From Halohasta litchfieldiae (GTDB taxonomy: Archaea > Halobacteriota > Halobacteria > Halobacteriales > Haloferacaceae): 64,000 nt of DNA. The notes beneath the pieces are model-generated. The model had not been told where the DNA came from and searched no databases. It saw only the letters and a list, made by a program, of their open reading frames with translations. The stretch lies in NCBI RefSeq assembly GCF_002788215.1, contig NZ_CP024845.1, forward strand, positions 434,001-498,000. The letters run 5' to 3'. Positions 37,170 to 46,269 of the stretch are shown piece after piece (the first letter of the stretch is position 1; every line of letters starts with the position of its first letter). Made by a program: the position numbers and the translations under genes.

Positions 37170-38459
37170 TTAGCTGCCGGTTTTCTCGACGTGGTACCAC
37201 GTCCCATCCCAGCTGACGGTGTACTCAAGGATGGATTTGATCGAGAGCAGCCCGAATACTGGATACACCAGTGGGGCACAGAGAGTGATCGGAACCACGG
37301 AGTCGATAGATCCGCTCCGGGAGTCGGCCAACCCAACGCCCATGGCGAGCACCGCGACCGCAACGATGGGAAGCAGATAGAACAGTTCGGCATCGGTTAG
37401 CACCAACAGGCTCCACTTCGAGAGAATCACGACGGTGAAGATACTCCCGCCGAGGCTCGTTACCATGCGTCCGAGTGAGAGCACGCGTCGGTGGAGTGGG
37501 CCATCGGTCAGCCTGCCACGGAGCGTCGCGTCCAGCACTTCGACCTGACCGATCCGCCAGCGTTTCCGCTGTCCCCAGAAGTCCGCCAACGTGTGGGGGG
37601 CCTCCATCACGTTCGTGTAGTTCCGCGCCTGTCGGACGTCGAGCCCATGACGAAAGCATTTGTGGGCGAACGCGAGGTCCTCGGTCAGCAGGTCGTCGAA
37701 GCCGCCAACCGTCTCGAAGGCTTCGCGGGAAAACAGCGTCGACGAACTGCGGCAGTTGTAGAAGCCGCTGGGTTCGACGATCTTGTAGCTCGCGTGGAAC
37801 ATGACGCGTTCACAGTAGGCGAGTGCCTCGACGAAGCCGGTCGGTTCGGGAATCCGCCGCCCCTGAAAGACGTCGTACCCCCCGTCGACGAGCGCGCCCA
37901 TGCCGGCCGAGAGGAAATCTTCGTCGACGATTTCGTCGGCGTCGAACACCGCAAACGAGTCGGCAATCGAGGCTTCGACGGCGGTCTGGATCGCGCCGCT
38001 TTTCGAACCGGGATATCGGCTTTCGATGACCGACACCGCACCGCCGGCCAACTCATGGGCGACCGCCAGCGTTTCCTTATCGTCCGGCTCGCAGGCGATG
38101 ACTATTTCGAGGTTCTCGTAGTTGGCCCGTTTGAGGCTCTCGACGCTTCGGTGGAGTACGGCCCCATCCCGGTACACCGGGATGATCGCCGTCAGTTGTG
38201 GACCGTCGTCTCGCGACGAGACGTTTGTCGCCGGTGTCCACACTTCACGGAGCAACAACCCACCGGAAAGCGCCACAAAGCCGATAAACACGATACTCGT
38301 CGCAACCGCATCCATCCACACGATTTCGAAGGAGAGCCATACCAGATTCAGCGAGAGGACCGTCTGTTGGAGTCCCTGATAGAGCCCGAGCAGCAGTAAC
38401 GTCAGAAAGACGCCGGCAGACCCCGCAGTCTCGAACCCTTTGGTTAGGAGGCGCTTCAT
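37170..38459 (-). CDS. Membrane glycosyltransferase, family 2
   Basis: 429 residues. One N-terminal and one to two more TM helices before the GT-A domain, and about three at the C-terminus, a layout like cellulose/hyaluronan-type synthases. Motifs: TAIIPVYRDG, the DADEIVDEDFL metal site, TEDLAFA (TED) and QRKRWRIGQ (QxxRW). A processive or polyprenyl-sugar transferase is likely; the product is unknown. Confidence 0.88.
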   Translation of the reverse strand: MKRLLTKGFETAGSAGVFLTLLLLGLYQGLQQTVLSLNLVWLSFEIVWMDAVATSIVFIGFVALSGGLLLREVWTPATNVSSRDDGPQLTAIIPVYRDGAVLHRSVESLKRANYENLEIVIACEPDDKETLAVAHELAGGAVSVIESRYPGSKSGAIQTAVEASIADSFAVFDADEIVDEDFLSAGMGALVDGGYDVFQGRRIPEPTGFVEALAYCERVMFHASYKIVEPSGFYNCRSSSTLFSREAFETVGGFDDLLTEDLAFAHKCFRHGLDVRQARNYTNVMEAPHTLADFWGQRKRWRIGQVEVLDATLRGRLTDGPLHRRVLSLGRMVTSLGGSIFTVVILSKWSLLVLTDAELFYLLPIVAVAVLAMGVGLADSRSGSIDSVVPITLCAPLVYPVFGLLSIKSILEYTVSWDGTWYHVEKTGS

Positions 38460-38683
38460 GGAGGTGTCTGTGTCGACTCAGTTACCAACTCATGAAAAAT
38501 ACATCGGCTGACGATGAATGTCTGAATTGTTCATTTTGTTCACATACTTCCTTATAAAAAGCGTCTTCGAGACAGTGGCCTCCGACTCAGTTCGAAAACC
38601 TGTATTCTGTCGACCGGACGTCAACTCATCTCTTCGCATGTTGAGCGGGTAATCATTAACCCACTTGCAGTTGTAGACAGCGT

Positions 38684-38719
38684 ATGAACGGGAGTATGGC
38701 CGCGGAGGCGGCACGATGA
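38684..38719 (+). other. Possible 11-codon leader ORF
   Basis: ATG at 38684 opens MNGSMAAEAAR and stops at the TGA overlapping the hydrolase ATG (ATGA at 38716-38719). The overlap would allow translational coupling. It may be chance. Confidence 0.25.
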
Positions 38720-39738
38720 CCGAGTTCGTTCGCGCGGACCAAGAGCGGTCGGCCGCCAGCGAGCCACGACAGGTGAGTAGTCGACCCAGTAGTCGGCGCA
38801 AACCACAAAACCGGAGCCAACAATCGTTGCGTCGACCCTCACGCGAGGCGTACTCGACACGGACTATCGAGTTCGACAGCGATGGCGAGACCTGCGTCGG
38901 GACACTGTATCTGCCGGATCGCCCAGAGAGCCCGCCGGTCATCGTGATGGCACCGGGACTGGGATTCTGGCGGACGTTCGCGCTCCCGGCGGTCGCCGAA
39001 CGGTTCGCTGAGTCGGGGTATGCCGCCTTCACGTTCGATTTCCGCCATCACGGCGACAGCGAGGGCGAGCCACGTGGCCTCGTAAGCCCACCCAAACAGA
39101 TCGCTGACTACGAGGCGGCTATCGAGGCCATGGGTCGCGAAGAAGACGTCGACAGCAACCGACTGGTCGTCTGGGGCCACTCGCTGTCGGGTGGTCACGT
39201 GCTGTCGGTGGCCGCCGAGAACTTCCGTGTTGCCGGAGTGATCGCAACCAATCCGTTCGTCGACGGGCGCTCCCAAACACTGGGGCGGATTCGCCAGCCG
39301 AAACGCCTGCTGAAATCGCTGGTCGCCGGGCTGCGGGACGCCATTGGTCACCGCCTCGGGTTTGGCACCGACGTTCGGATCGTCGACGACGAAGACGGCT
39401 TTGCTGTGATCACCGCGCCGGGTGCCAAGCGCGCCGTTTTTGATCTGGTCGACCGACACGCCGACTGGCAGAACCGAGTTCCGGCCCGCATTTTGCTCGC
39501 GTTGCCACGGTACCGACCGATTACAGGCGTCGAAGAGATTCGGTGTCCGACGCTCGTGATCGGCGGTCGCGACGATCAGGTGATACCGGCAGAGGAGGCG
39601 GAATCCGCCGCCGACAAGATCGCCGACTCGACGTATCTCGAACTGCCGGTCGACCACATGAGCGTCTTCGGCGAAGACTTCGAGACCATCGTTGGCCACC
39701 AGTTGGCGTTCCTGCGAACGGTCGTCGGCCATCGGTAG
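38716..39738 (+). CDS. Alpha/beta hydrolase
   Basis: 340 residues. After a basic N-terminal 45 residues, possibly disordered, comes an alpha/beta-hydrolase fold: VIVMAPGLGFWR (oxyanion region), FDFRHHGDSEGEPRG, nucleophile GHSLSGGH, and late acid and His in IGGRDDQVIP and PVDHMSVF. Esterase or dienelactone-hydrolase-like, substrate unknown. Long minus-strand frames here are antisense. Confidence 0.87.
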   Translation: MTEFVRADQERSAASEPRQVSSRPSSRRKPQNRSQQSLRRPSREAYSTRTIEFDSDGETCVGTLYLPDRPESPPVIVMAPGLGFWRTFALPAVAERFAESGYAAFTFDFRHHGDSEGEPRGLVSPPKQIADYEAAIEAMGREEDVDSNRLVVWGHSLSGGHVLSVAAENFRVAGVIATNPFVDGRSQTLGRIRQPKRLLKSLVAGLRDAIGHRLGFGTDVRIVDDEDGFAVITAPGAKRAVFDLVDRHADWQNRVPARILLALPRYRPITGVEEIRCPTLVIGGRDDQVIPAEEAESAADKIADSTYLELPVDHMSVFGEDFETIVGHQLAFLRTVVGHR

Positions 39739-39804
39739 GCGGCGACTACCGCCCAGCCGAGGTGGACCGACAACCCTTAGCAACCGCCCCAACCATGGTG
39801 TGGC

Positions 39805-41070
39805 ATGACCGCAGACGCCGATCCAGATTCAGAGGGGGGTCCAGACGCCGTCGACTACGAGCGCGCGGCCGAACTCGCAGCCGAGGTCGAAGACGGAACG
39901 CGCCGTCTCCACGAACTCGAAGACCACACCGATCCAGATACGGCCGCCGCCGCCCGTCGACTGCTCGTCGAAGACCAGTCGGGCGCTGATCTCTCGTCGA
40001 CCGGCTCGTATGGTTTCCCCGCCGAAACCGCCGAGCCAAACATCGAAAACATGATCGGCACCGTGCAGGTCCCGATGGGTGTCGTTGGCCCGGTCGACAT
40101 CAACGGGGCCGCATTAGACGACGAACGGTATCTCCCACTGGCGACAACTGAGGGCGCGCTACTTGCTTCAGTCAACCGTGGCTGTTCAGTTATCAATCGT
40201 GCTGGCGGTGCAACCGCCCGCGTCACCAAATCCGGCATGACGCGTGCGCCCGTGTTCAAGGTCGGCGATGTGGCCGAGGGGCTCGCCCTCGTCGAGTGGG
40301 TCCGCAACCACGGCGAGGAGCTCAGCAAGGCCGCCGAGTCGACGACCAACCACGGCGAACTCAAAGAGGTCACCCCCTACGTCGTTGGCAACAACGTCTA
40401 TCTCCGCTTCCGCTACGACACGAAGGACGCGATGGGAATGAACATGGTCACCATCGCAACCAAGGAAGCCTGCAGTCTCATTGAGGCGGAGACAACTGCC
40501 TCGCTGGTCGCGCTTTCTGGCAACCTCTGTACGGATAAAAAGCCCGCCGCGATCAACGCCGTCGAGGGACGGGGTCGGTCAGTGACGGCGGATGTCGTTG
40601 TTCCACGCGAGGTCGTCGAGGCCAAACTCCACACGACGCCGGAGGCGATCACCGAAATAAATACGCGCAAAAACCTCGTCGGCTCGGCAAAGGCTGGCTC
40701 CTTCGGATTCAATGCCCATGTCGCCAATCCGGTTGCGGCGATGTTTTTGGCGACCGGCCAAGACGAGGCCCAAGTCGTCGAAGGCGCAAACGCGATCACG
40801 ACTGCCGAGGTAACCGATGACGGCGATCTTTACTTCTCAGTCTCGCTGGCGAGTCTCGAAATCGGTACCGTCGGCGGCGGCACCAAACTGCCGACCCAGT
40901 CGGAGGCCCTCGACATTCTCGGGGTCCGCGGGGGCGGTGATCCGGCCGGAAGCAATGCCGACGCATTCGCTGAAGCGATTGCTGTCGGCTCGCTGGCTGG
41001 CGAACTCTCACTGCTCGCCGCGCTCGGCTCACAGCACCTGTCGAGCGCTCACGAGTCGCTGGGTCGGTAA
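39805..41070 (+). CDS. hmgA: HMG-CoA reductase (class I)
   Basis: 421 residues. It reduces HMG-CoA to mevalonate with NADPH, for the isoprenoid lipids and carotenoids. Motifs: ENMIGTVQVPMGVVGP (substrate), DAMGMNMVTIATK (cofactor), and GTVGGGTKLPTQ; the catalytic His is in the terminal LSSAHESLGR. The last 12 codons and stop are duplicated at 46141 with only synonymous differences, so this gene's 3' end was the site of an insertion. Confidence 0.95.
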   Translation: MTADADPDSEGGPDAVDYERAAELAAEVEDGTRRLHELEDHTDPDTAAAARRLLVEDQSGADLSSTGSYGFPAETAEPNIENMIGTVQVPMGVVGPVDINGAALDDERYLPLATTEGALLASVNRGCSVINRAGGATARVTKSGMTRAPVFKVGDVAEGLALVEWVRNHGEELSKAAESTTNHGELKEVTPYVVGNNVYLRFRYDTKDAMGMNMVTIATKEACSLIEAETTASLVALSGNLCTDKKPAAINAVEGRGRSVTADVVVPREVVEAKLHTTPEAITEINTRKNLVGSAKAGSFGFNAHVANPVAAMFLATGQDEAQVVEGANAITTAEVTDDGDLYFSVSLASLEIGTVGGGTKLPTQSEALDILGVRGGGDPAGSNADAFAEAIAVGSLAGELSLLAALGSQHLSSAHESLGR

Positions 41071-41079
41071 GTCGTCGAC
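41035..41079 (+). repeat. hmgA 3'-end direct repeat, left copy
   Basis: 45 bases covering the last 11 codons, stop, and 9 bases after it (ending GTCGTCGAC). Matches 46141-46185 at 40 of 45 positions. All four differences before the stop are third-position synonymous. Confidence 0.8.
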
Positions 41080-41147
41080 AGAGAGACGTCTGTATAATCC
41101 AATGTACTGAGAAAATCTGACCGATCAGTGATCAGCCTGCGAGTATA

Positions 41148-41666
41148 TTACTGCGGACCAGTCGCTTTGTAGGCAGTCTGCACGAAGTCGACTCTCTCTC
41201 CGCCGACTGATAACACGACACCCGAATCGCCGCACTCCTTTGCGCCGTTGGTGCTCCAGTTGTAGGTTCGCTCCGTATCGATATTATTCGACCGGGTGAA
41301 CAAAAGCCGCTGTTGATCTTCGTCGACGTATTCGAAATACCAGCCGACGAAGAAGATGCTCTCTCCGTTGCCTTCGTTGCAGTTGAACACCGCGCCATCG
41401 ATCTCGGTTGCGGTATCGCCAGTCCGACCGGTGATGTGGAACGCCTGTTCACGGTAGTCTGTTTCAGGCACAATTGACTCTCCACCCCGTCCAGGCGAGT
41501 CGTTGAACCGTCCCGTTTCTTTGGTTGCTCCAGCAGTCCCAGCGAGCCCACCGATGAGGGCGCTGGCTGTGACCGCGCTTGTGGCCACAAACCGCCGCCG
41601 AGAAAGGGACGTCTTGGACTGCCCGTTTGTAGGTGCTTGCTCATTGTTTGTAGAATTGTCTCTCAT
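41148..41666 (-). CDS. Tat-secreted protein, function unknown
   Basis: 172 residues. N-terminus with SRRRFVATSAV and AGTAGA, a twin-arginine signal with signal-peptidase site and no lipobox Cys, so it should be released. The mature part (about 50-172) is beta-rich with two Cys (FNCNEGN, KECGDSG) that could form a disulfide. No family recognised. First gene of the islet after hmgA. Confidence 0.7.
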   Translation of the reverse strand: MRDNSTNNEQAPTNGQSKTSLSRRRFVATSAVTASALIGGLAGTAGATKETGRFNDSPGRGGESIVPETDYREQAFHITGRTGDTATEIDGAVFNCNEGNGESIFFVGWYFEYVDEDQQRLLFTRSNNIDTERTYNWSTNGAKECGDSGVVLSVGGERVDFVQTAYKATGPQ

Positions 41667-41755
41667 GCGTATTATTAATTCAAAGTAAATAATTTAAATC
41701 AATCGTATAAATATATAACATATTGTGAACAGAGAGGCATGGACCGAGATCACAC

Positions 41756-42559
41756 CTACAGCTGTTCGGCGTTCGTCTGATCGGTTCTGATCTCGATTCG
41801 TTCGTCTTGATTCTGTGTAATTCTCCGAAACAGAGTTAGAAGCAGTAGGTATCCAATGACGATGCCAGCGACCCAGATCCCGGCGATATACCAGAATATA
41901 ATAACACCTGTCGACTTGAGCGTTCGTACCATAATCGTTGTCGCTGGTCTGCCGAGATGGCCTGCTAATGTGGTTTTGTCGGTTGCTGTATCGCCATCGA
42001 GATCCTGAAGGTTTCGTGATTCGACGCCAGCGAATACGATGAGGAACCATGCACCGAACACAGCGAAGAGATCCATCGTCACCTCGTGGGTCGTCGAGAC
42101 CACTACCGAGAAGACGATCATGAACGCCCACGTCCCCCCGACAGCCAGCGAGTCAAACGTTGGATACTGTTTCAGCGATCCGTACAGCAGGAGGACACCG
42201 AACGGAAGCTGTCCAAGCAGCAGAAACCCGACCCCTCGGCCAGGAGTGACAGCGACGAGCCAGACGAGAAGCAGCTCGTAACAGATCAAGGCAAAGATCT
42301 CTGTAGCCAGAAGCTCGGTGCGATACCGTTGGACGAGTCGCGTTCGGTGTGGGTTGTTGATCTGATCTTCGTCACTCACTGTCCGACGATCTTCGACATA
42401 AATAACATAAAACAAAAGTGGGGCTAGCAGTAGGCCACCACCCACAGCGTGCAACGGGATCGATAGCGCCATGGCGGATGCGACAACCATGATGACCGCC
42501 GTCATGCATAACCAAATATTAAGTTTTAGAAACAAGTATGTGGGAGCACCATTCATCAT
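41756..42559 (-). CDS. UbiA-superfamily prenyltransferase-like membrane protein
   Basis: 267 residues, about eight TM helices. The second Asp motif is clear (DLDGDTATDKTTLAG), but the first is a variant (EDRRTVSDEDQINNP) without the usual NDxxD. It therefore belongs to the UbiA superfamily but may be changed in function. DNA is less GC-rich than the chromosomal genes, matching the islet. Confidence 0.72.
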   Translation of the reverse strand: MMNGAPTYLFLKLNIWLCMTAVIMVVASAMALSIPLHAVGGGLLLAPLLFYVIYVEDRRTVSDEDQINNPHRTRLVQRYRTELLATEIFALICYELLLVWLVAVTPGRGVGFLLLGQLPFGVLLLYGSLKQYPTFDSLAVGGTWAFMIVFSVVVSTTHEVTMDLFAVFGAWFLIVFAGVESRNLQDLDGDTATDKTTLAGHLGRPATTIMVRTLKSTGVIIFWYIAGIWVAGIVIGYLLLLTLFRRITQNQDERIEIRTDQTNAEQL

Positions 42560-42690
42560 GTGACGTATATTTAATCCAAGACTGTATGTATCTTTATTAC
42601 CCTATTATCACGTGACTGAGTGGACTCTGCTGATAAACGATGCCACTGGCACATATACTGGCAACATTCTGTTAGTTATCCGACTCGGTT

Positions 42691-44358
42691 TCAGTCATTG
42701 GCTTTCGGAAGGTGAATTCTGATACGTGTTCCCTCCGTTGTGTTTGTCGCCGAAAGCTGTCCGTTTGATCGCTTGATGATGTATCGGACGAGCCAGAGTC
42801 CGATACCGGAACTGTGCTGGAGGTCTGTCTCCTCTTGGGCCTCCAAGACATCTATTTCGGCCTGTGGAATACCGCCGCTGGTATCCTCGACGATCAGACA
42901 AACACGGGTGTCTGTCGACTCCGTAGAGAGGGTTATTTCGGGCTGTTCAGGACCGGCGTGGTGGACAACTGCGTTTTCGATAAGTTCGACGACTGCGAGG
43001 TGAAACTGTGGATGGAATTCGACACGAATAGCTTCGACTGTAGACTGAACAGTATAGTTGTCGGTCAGTTCACAGGACGAGATCGCATCGTCGACCGCGT
43101 CCTGAATCGATCCAGTCACCAGATTATCATCCATAATGACTGTTTCAATGGATCGGGCCTTCTCTGACTGTTTGAGTAGATGATTCGATTTCCGAACGAT
43201 TCCAGCGGTCAACTCAGCCACGCGCTCGTTGTCTTGCTGCTGTTCTGTAATGAGATCAGCATAGCCAGTGATCACTGTGAGATCGTTGCGGATATTGTGT
43301 CTGAAGACTCGCGAAAAAATCTCTTTGAGGAGATTTAGTTCACGCTCACGTTCGGTTACATCGGTGATATCGCTCAGTATGATGATCTTCCCTTGGATGC
43401 CACGTCCGTAGTTGAGTACCGAACTGTGTACCGAAAAGATCCGTTGCTCATCGCCGCAGTCCAACTGAACGGTCTCGTGTGGGTTGTCGTCTTCGGCAGT
43501 CGCATACTCCGAGCGGAGATCCTGTATCGATCTGTCGTAAATTTTGGAGCCGAACTGCTGGCGGCCTGCCCGATTCGTATCGATTATGACATCGTTGGCG
43601 TCGACGACGAGGATGATGTCCTCGATTTCTTCGAACGCGGACTCCCGGGCAACGGGACCGTACTGTAACAGGCCGTGTTTCTGGATAGAGTGGGCGAACA
43701 GCAGCCCCGAAAAGGCATACACTGTCGAGGTGGGGTCATAGTATATCGGTACCAACTCCCCGACTTTGATCATCGACGAGAACACCAGTATCACGAACAC
43801 GACACACAAATACGAGGCCTGTTGGCGGTGGATTCCATCGGACCGTATCATGTCACCGACGAACATTCCGGCAGCCAAAAACGCAAGCGAGTAGCCGTAG
43901 ATCTGAACCACGAGTAGACGGAGTGGATCGCCGAACATCGAGAACCGAAGATAGCCATTGGCGTCGACATAGTAGTTGGATCCGAAGACGATGTTTGCCG
44001 GATTGCCCCACGACAACAGAAACAAGATCACCACAGGAGCAAACAGGAAAATCACGAGTCGACGCGAAGCAATCTCCTTGAAAACGAACTCGTAGGCGAG
44101 AAGGAATAGCGACACTGCAGCTGTGGTGACAACTGGCCAGAAAAAATTGGCAAGGAGACGTGTTATCTCGGGAGACGGAATCAGCGTCATCAGTGTATAG
44201 ATGAGTGCCCAGAGGCCCCCAGTGATCATCGAGACGATGAACCACAGAACACCCGGTTTCTGCCACTCATCGTACAGTGAGTTGACGACGACCAGTGATG
44301 GGAGGATACCGACAGACATCAGTACTACTGCGATGACAGGTGTAAACTCGATTTGCAT
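42691..44358 (-). CDS. 7TM sensor histidine kinase
   Basis: 555 residues. Seven hydrophobic helices in about the first 220 residues (the histidine-kinase 7TM sensor type), a PAS domain (about 235-345; IILVVDANDVIIDTNRAG), HisKA with VFRHNIRNDLTVI (His acceptor), and HATPase with ELIENAV, VEDTSGGIPQ and GIGLWLVRY. No receiver gene adjoins. An ISH6 element sits 29 bases before its start codon, where the promoter should be, so expression may be altered. Confidence 0.9.
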   Translation of the reverse strand: MQIEFTPVIAVVLMSVGILPSLVVVNSLYDEWQKPGVLWFIVSMITGGLWALIYTLMTLIPSPEITRLLANFFWPVVTTAAVSLFLLAYEFVFKEIASRRLVIFLFAPVVILFLLSWGNPANIVFGSNYYVDANGYLRFSMFGDPLRLLVVQIYGYSLAFLAAGMFVGDMIRSDGIHRQQASYLCVVFVILVFSSMIKVGELVPIYYDPTSTVYAFSGLLFAHSIQKHGLLQYGPVARESAFEEIEDIILVVDANDVIIDTNRAGRQQFGSKIYDRSIQDLRSEYATAEDDNPHETVQLDCGDEQRIFSVHSSVLNYGRGIQGKIIILSDITDVTERERELNLLKEIFSRVFRHNIRNDLTVITGYADLITEQQQDNERVAELTAGIVRKSNHLLKQSEKARSIETVIMDDNLVTGSIQDAVDDAISSCELTDNYTVQSTVEAIRVEFHPQFHLAVVELIENAVVHHAGPEQPEITLSTESTDTRVCLIVEDTSGGIPQAEIDVLEAQEETDLQHSSGIGLWLVRYIIKRSNGQLSATNTTEGTRIRIHLPKAND

Positions 44359-44379
44359 AATTCAATCTCTTACTGTCAA

Positions 44380-44387
44380 CATAAGCT
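44380..44387. repeat. ISH6 target-site duplication, left
   Basis: CATAAGCT immediately left of the element; identical copy at 45831-45838. Confidence 0.9.
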
Positions 44388-45830
44388 GGTCGTGTCGCAA
44401 AGTCCTCTAGAGTTCAGTAGTAACTGACTCCCGTGAAGGCGGGGTTGCCTCTGGTGTCCAAACCGAGGTACCCCATGCACGCCACAATCGACGTGCGGTT
44501 CGAACTGAGTATCGACGACGACAAAACGCTACCGCTCGCCACGCTTGCCGAGGCCGTCACTGACCAGAACCTCGAAGCAGTCCTTCTCGAATCGCTGGTC
44601 GAGAGCCTCGACGCCGCCAGCGTCGAGGCGCTCTGTGGTGAGAAACACGCACATGGCAACGGTGACCAGCGCTTCCAACGCGCCGGCACCGACACCCGCA
44701 CAGCTGTCACAACTGCCGGAGAACACGAGTTCTCTCTCCACTACGTCGAAGATACAGCCGCTTCCCCAGACGAATCCAGCTACTTCCGGCCCGTCGAAGA
44801 CGTTCTCGACTTCGACGGGCAGAACCGCTATCAGCAGGACATCGCCGCCAAAAGCGTCGATCTCGCTACCTCGCTCAGCTATCGAGACGCTGCCAATCAC
44901 GGCGACAGCTTCGTCTCGATGCCGTCGCCGACCACCATCAACCGCCGTGCCAAGAAATACGGCCACAAGCTCAAACAGTTCCTTCCAGACTGTGTCGCTG
45001 GCACAGACGCTGACGCCGTCATTCCTGACGGGACAAAGTGCCACAGCCAAGACGACGACCGCTCGTCCCACTCCGTCCAAGCAACGCTCGGCGAAGACAC
45101 CGCCGAAGAGTCACGCTCCCTGCTGGATCTGTCGGTCAACGCTGACTGGGACGAAACTGCCGCCGAACTCGATGATATCGGCGCAGTCACTGACGACGCG
45201 ACGGTCGTCAGTGACGCTGATAGCGGCATCGTCACAGCCTTTACCGACGAAAACCGTGACCACCAGCTCGATCTCGTCCACGTCGGCCGAACGCTGGGTT
45301 ACACCCTCTGGGACGATGGCGTCTTCTCCTTGGACCGTCGGAAGGAGATCGTTTCGGAGGTGATCGACGAGGTGTTCCATCTGAAGAACTCTGTGGCGAA
45401 GCATCGTCCAGCGGAGGAGTTCGCGGCGATCCGCTCGCGGATCGCGCGAACGAGAGAGCGATTAGAGAAGACAGCGTGGCAACTGGAGCAGTTCGGGTCA
45501 GCAAAGGCTGCAGGGTATCTTCGGCGGTGGCTGCCGTCGATTGTGACGTTCGCCGAGCACGCTGTCGAGGGGTTCGAGGTTCCGTGGACCTCGAACCCCG
45601 TCGAACGACTGATGGGCGAGGTCAGCAAGCGGTGCAAGAACCAGTGGATGCGCTGGACAGCAGAGGGATTGGAAGCGATACTCCAACTTCGGTTGGTGAA
45701 GTACGCCGACCCCGAGTACTACCAAGCGTTCCTCGACGAACTGCTCCAACGTTCGACCAAAACAGCAATCAACTGTGACCTCTCAATTGAGAGTACCAGC
45801 GGCAAAGTCTAGACCGCTTTGCAACACGAC
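44388..45830 (+). mobile_element. ISH6-family insertion sequence, complete
   Basis: 1443 bp. Terminal inverted repeats of about 25 bp begin GGTCGTGT(C/T)GCAAAG at both ends, with TCTAGA further in. The exact 8-bp duplication CATAAGCT on both sides and a full transposase show an intact and probably recent insertion. It lies between the 7TM kinase start and its upstream DNA. Confidence 0.93.
44475..45812 (+). CDS. ISH6-family transposase
   Basis: 445 residues from the ATG at 44475 (MHATIDVRFELSIDDD), which I recognise as the start of ISH6 transposases; 44433 would add 14 codons. Full length with acidic residues in DADSGIVTAF and EVPWTSNPVERLMGEV that may be part of the catalytic triad. The stop lies 18 bases before the right end of the element. 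No frameshift. Confidence 0.92.
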   Translation: MHATIDVRFELSIDDDKTLPLATLAEAVTDQNLEAVLLESLVESLDAASVEALCGEKHAHGNGDQRFQRAGTDTRTAVTTAGEHEFSLHYVEDTAASPDESSYFRPVEDVLDFDGQNRYQQDIAAKSVDLATSLSYRDAANHGDSFVSMPSPTTINRRAKKYGHKLKQFLPDCVAGTDADAVIPDGTKCHSQDDDRSSHSVQATLGEDTAEESRSLLDLSVNADWDETAAELDDIGAVTDDATVVSDADSGIVTAFTDENRDHQLDLVHVGRTLGYTLWDDGVFSLDRRKEIVSEVIDEVFHLKNSVAKHRPAEEFAAIRSRIARTRERLEKTAWQLEQFGSAKAAGYLRRWLPSIVTFAEHAVEGFEVPWTSNPVERLMGEVSKRCKNQWMRWTAEGLEAILQLRLVKYADPEYYQAFLDELLQRSTKTAINCDLSIESTSGKV

Positions 45831-45838
45831 CCATAAGC
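45831..45838. repeat. ISH6 target-site duplication, right
   Basis: CATAAGCT immediately right of the element; identical to 44380-44387. Confidence 0.9.
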
Positions 45839-46269
45839 TACAAACAGTGGCGCATCTATTTTCACGGTTCACTGTTTATACCGTACTAATAGCGGTTAGA
45901 TACAAATAACCACCTGCTAATATGATATTTATATTTTGTATGTTATTTATCGATATTTTGCACAACTAGTAATTGAAACAACTGTCCACACTGAAACATC
46001 TCTCGACAGTTGTCGGGTCAAAATATACACACATCATAGCAAAAATAATCTGCCAAAATAAACTAATTTATGTGTGTTATGGAATTCGAACGAGAGCACA
46101 ACAGTCAAACTGCCCACAATTATCGGAAGCCTTGCCCCTGCATCTGTCGAGCGCCCACGAGTCGCTCGGCCGGTAAGTTGTCGACGATTCTTTGACAAAG
46201 ACAGAATTTCGAGCCGTATTTTCGCAGAGATTGGATGTTTTTTTAAATCAGGAACTGTGAGCGGTAGCT
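45839..46269. other. AT-rich gap upstream of HPP gene, with hmgA 3'-end remnant
   Basis: Strongly AT-rich up to about 46080, with TTTATA-type boxes and no supported gene. Before the ISH6 insertion, this was the upstream DNA of the 7TM kinase. The only recognisable piece is the hmgA remnant at 46141-46185. Confidence 0.6.
46141..46185 (+). pseudogene. Second copy of hmgA 3' end
   Basis: Encodes HLSSAHESLGR and a stop in frame, then GTTGTCGAC. Its four coding differences from hmgA (CAT/CAC, GCC/GCT, CTC/CTG, GGC/GGT) are synonymous, so it diverged while still part of a working gene, not as junk. Marks the right border of the 41.1-46.2 kb islet. Confidence 0.8.

Noticed and set aside
45973..46176. 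67-codon frame ending in the hmgA-like tail as a real gene
   Set aside because: Only the last 11 codons resemble anything; the rest is AT-rich intergenic DNA.
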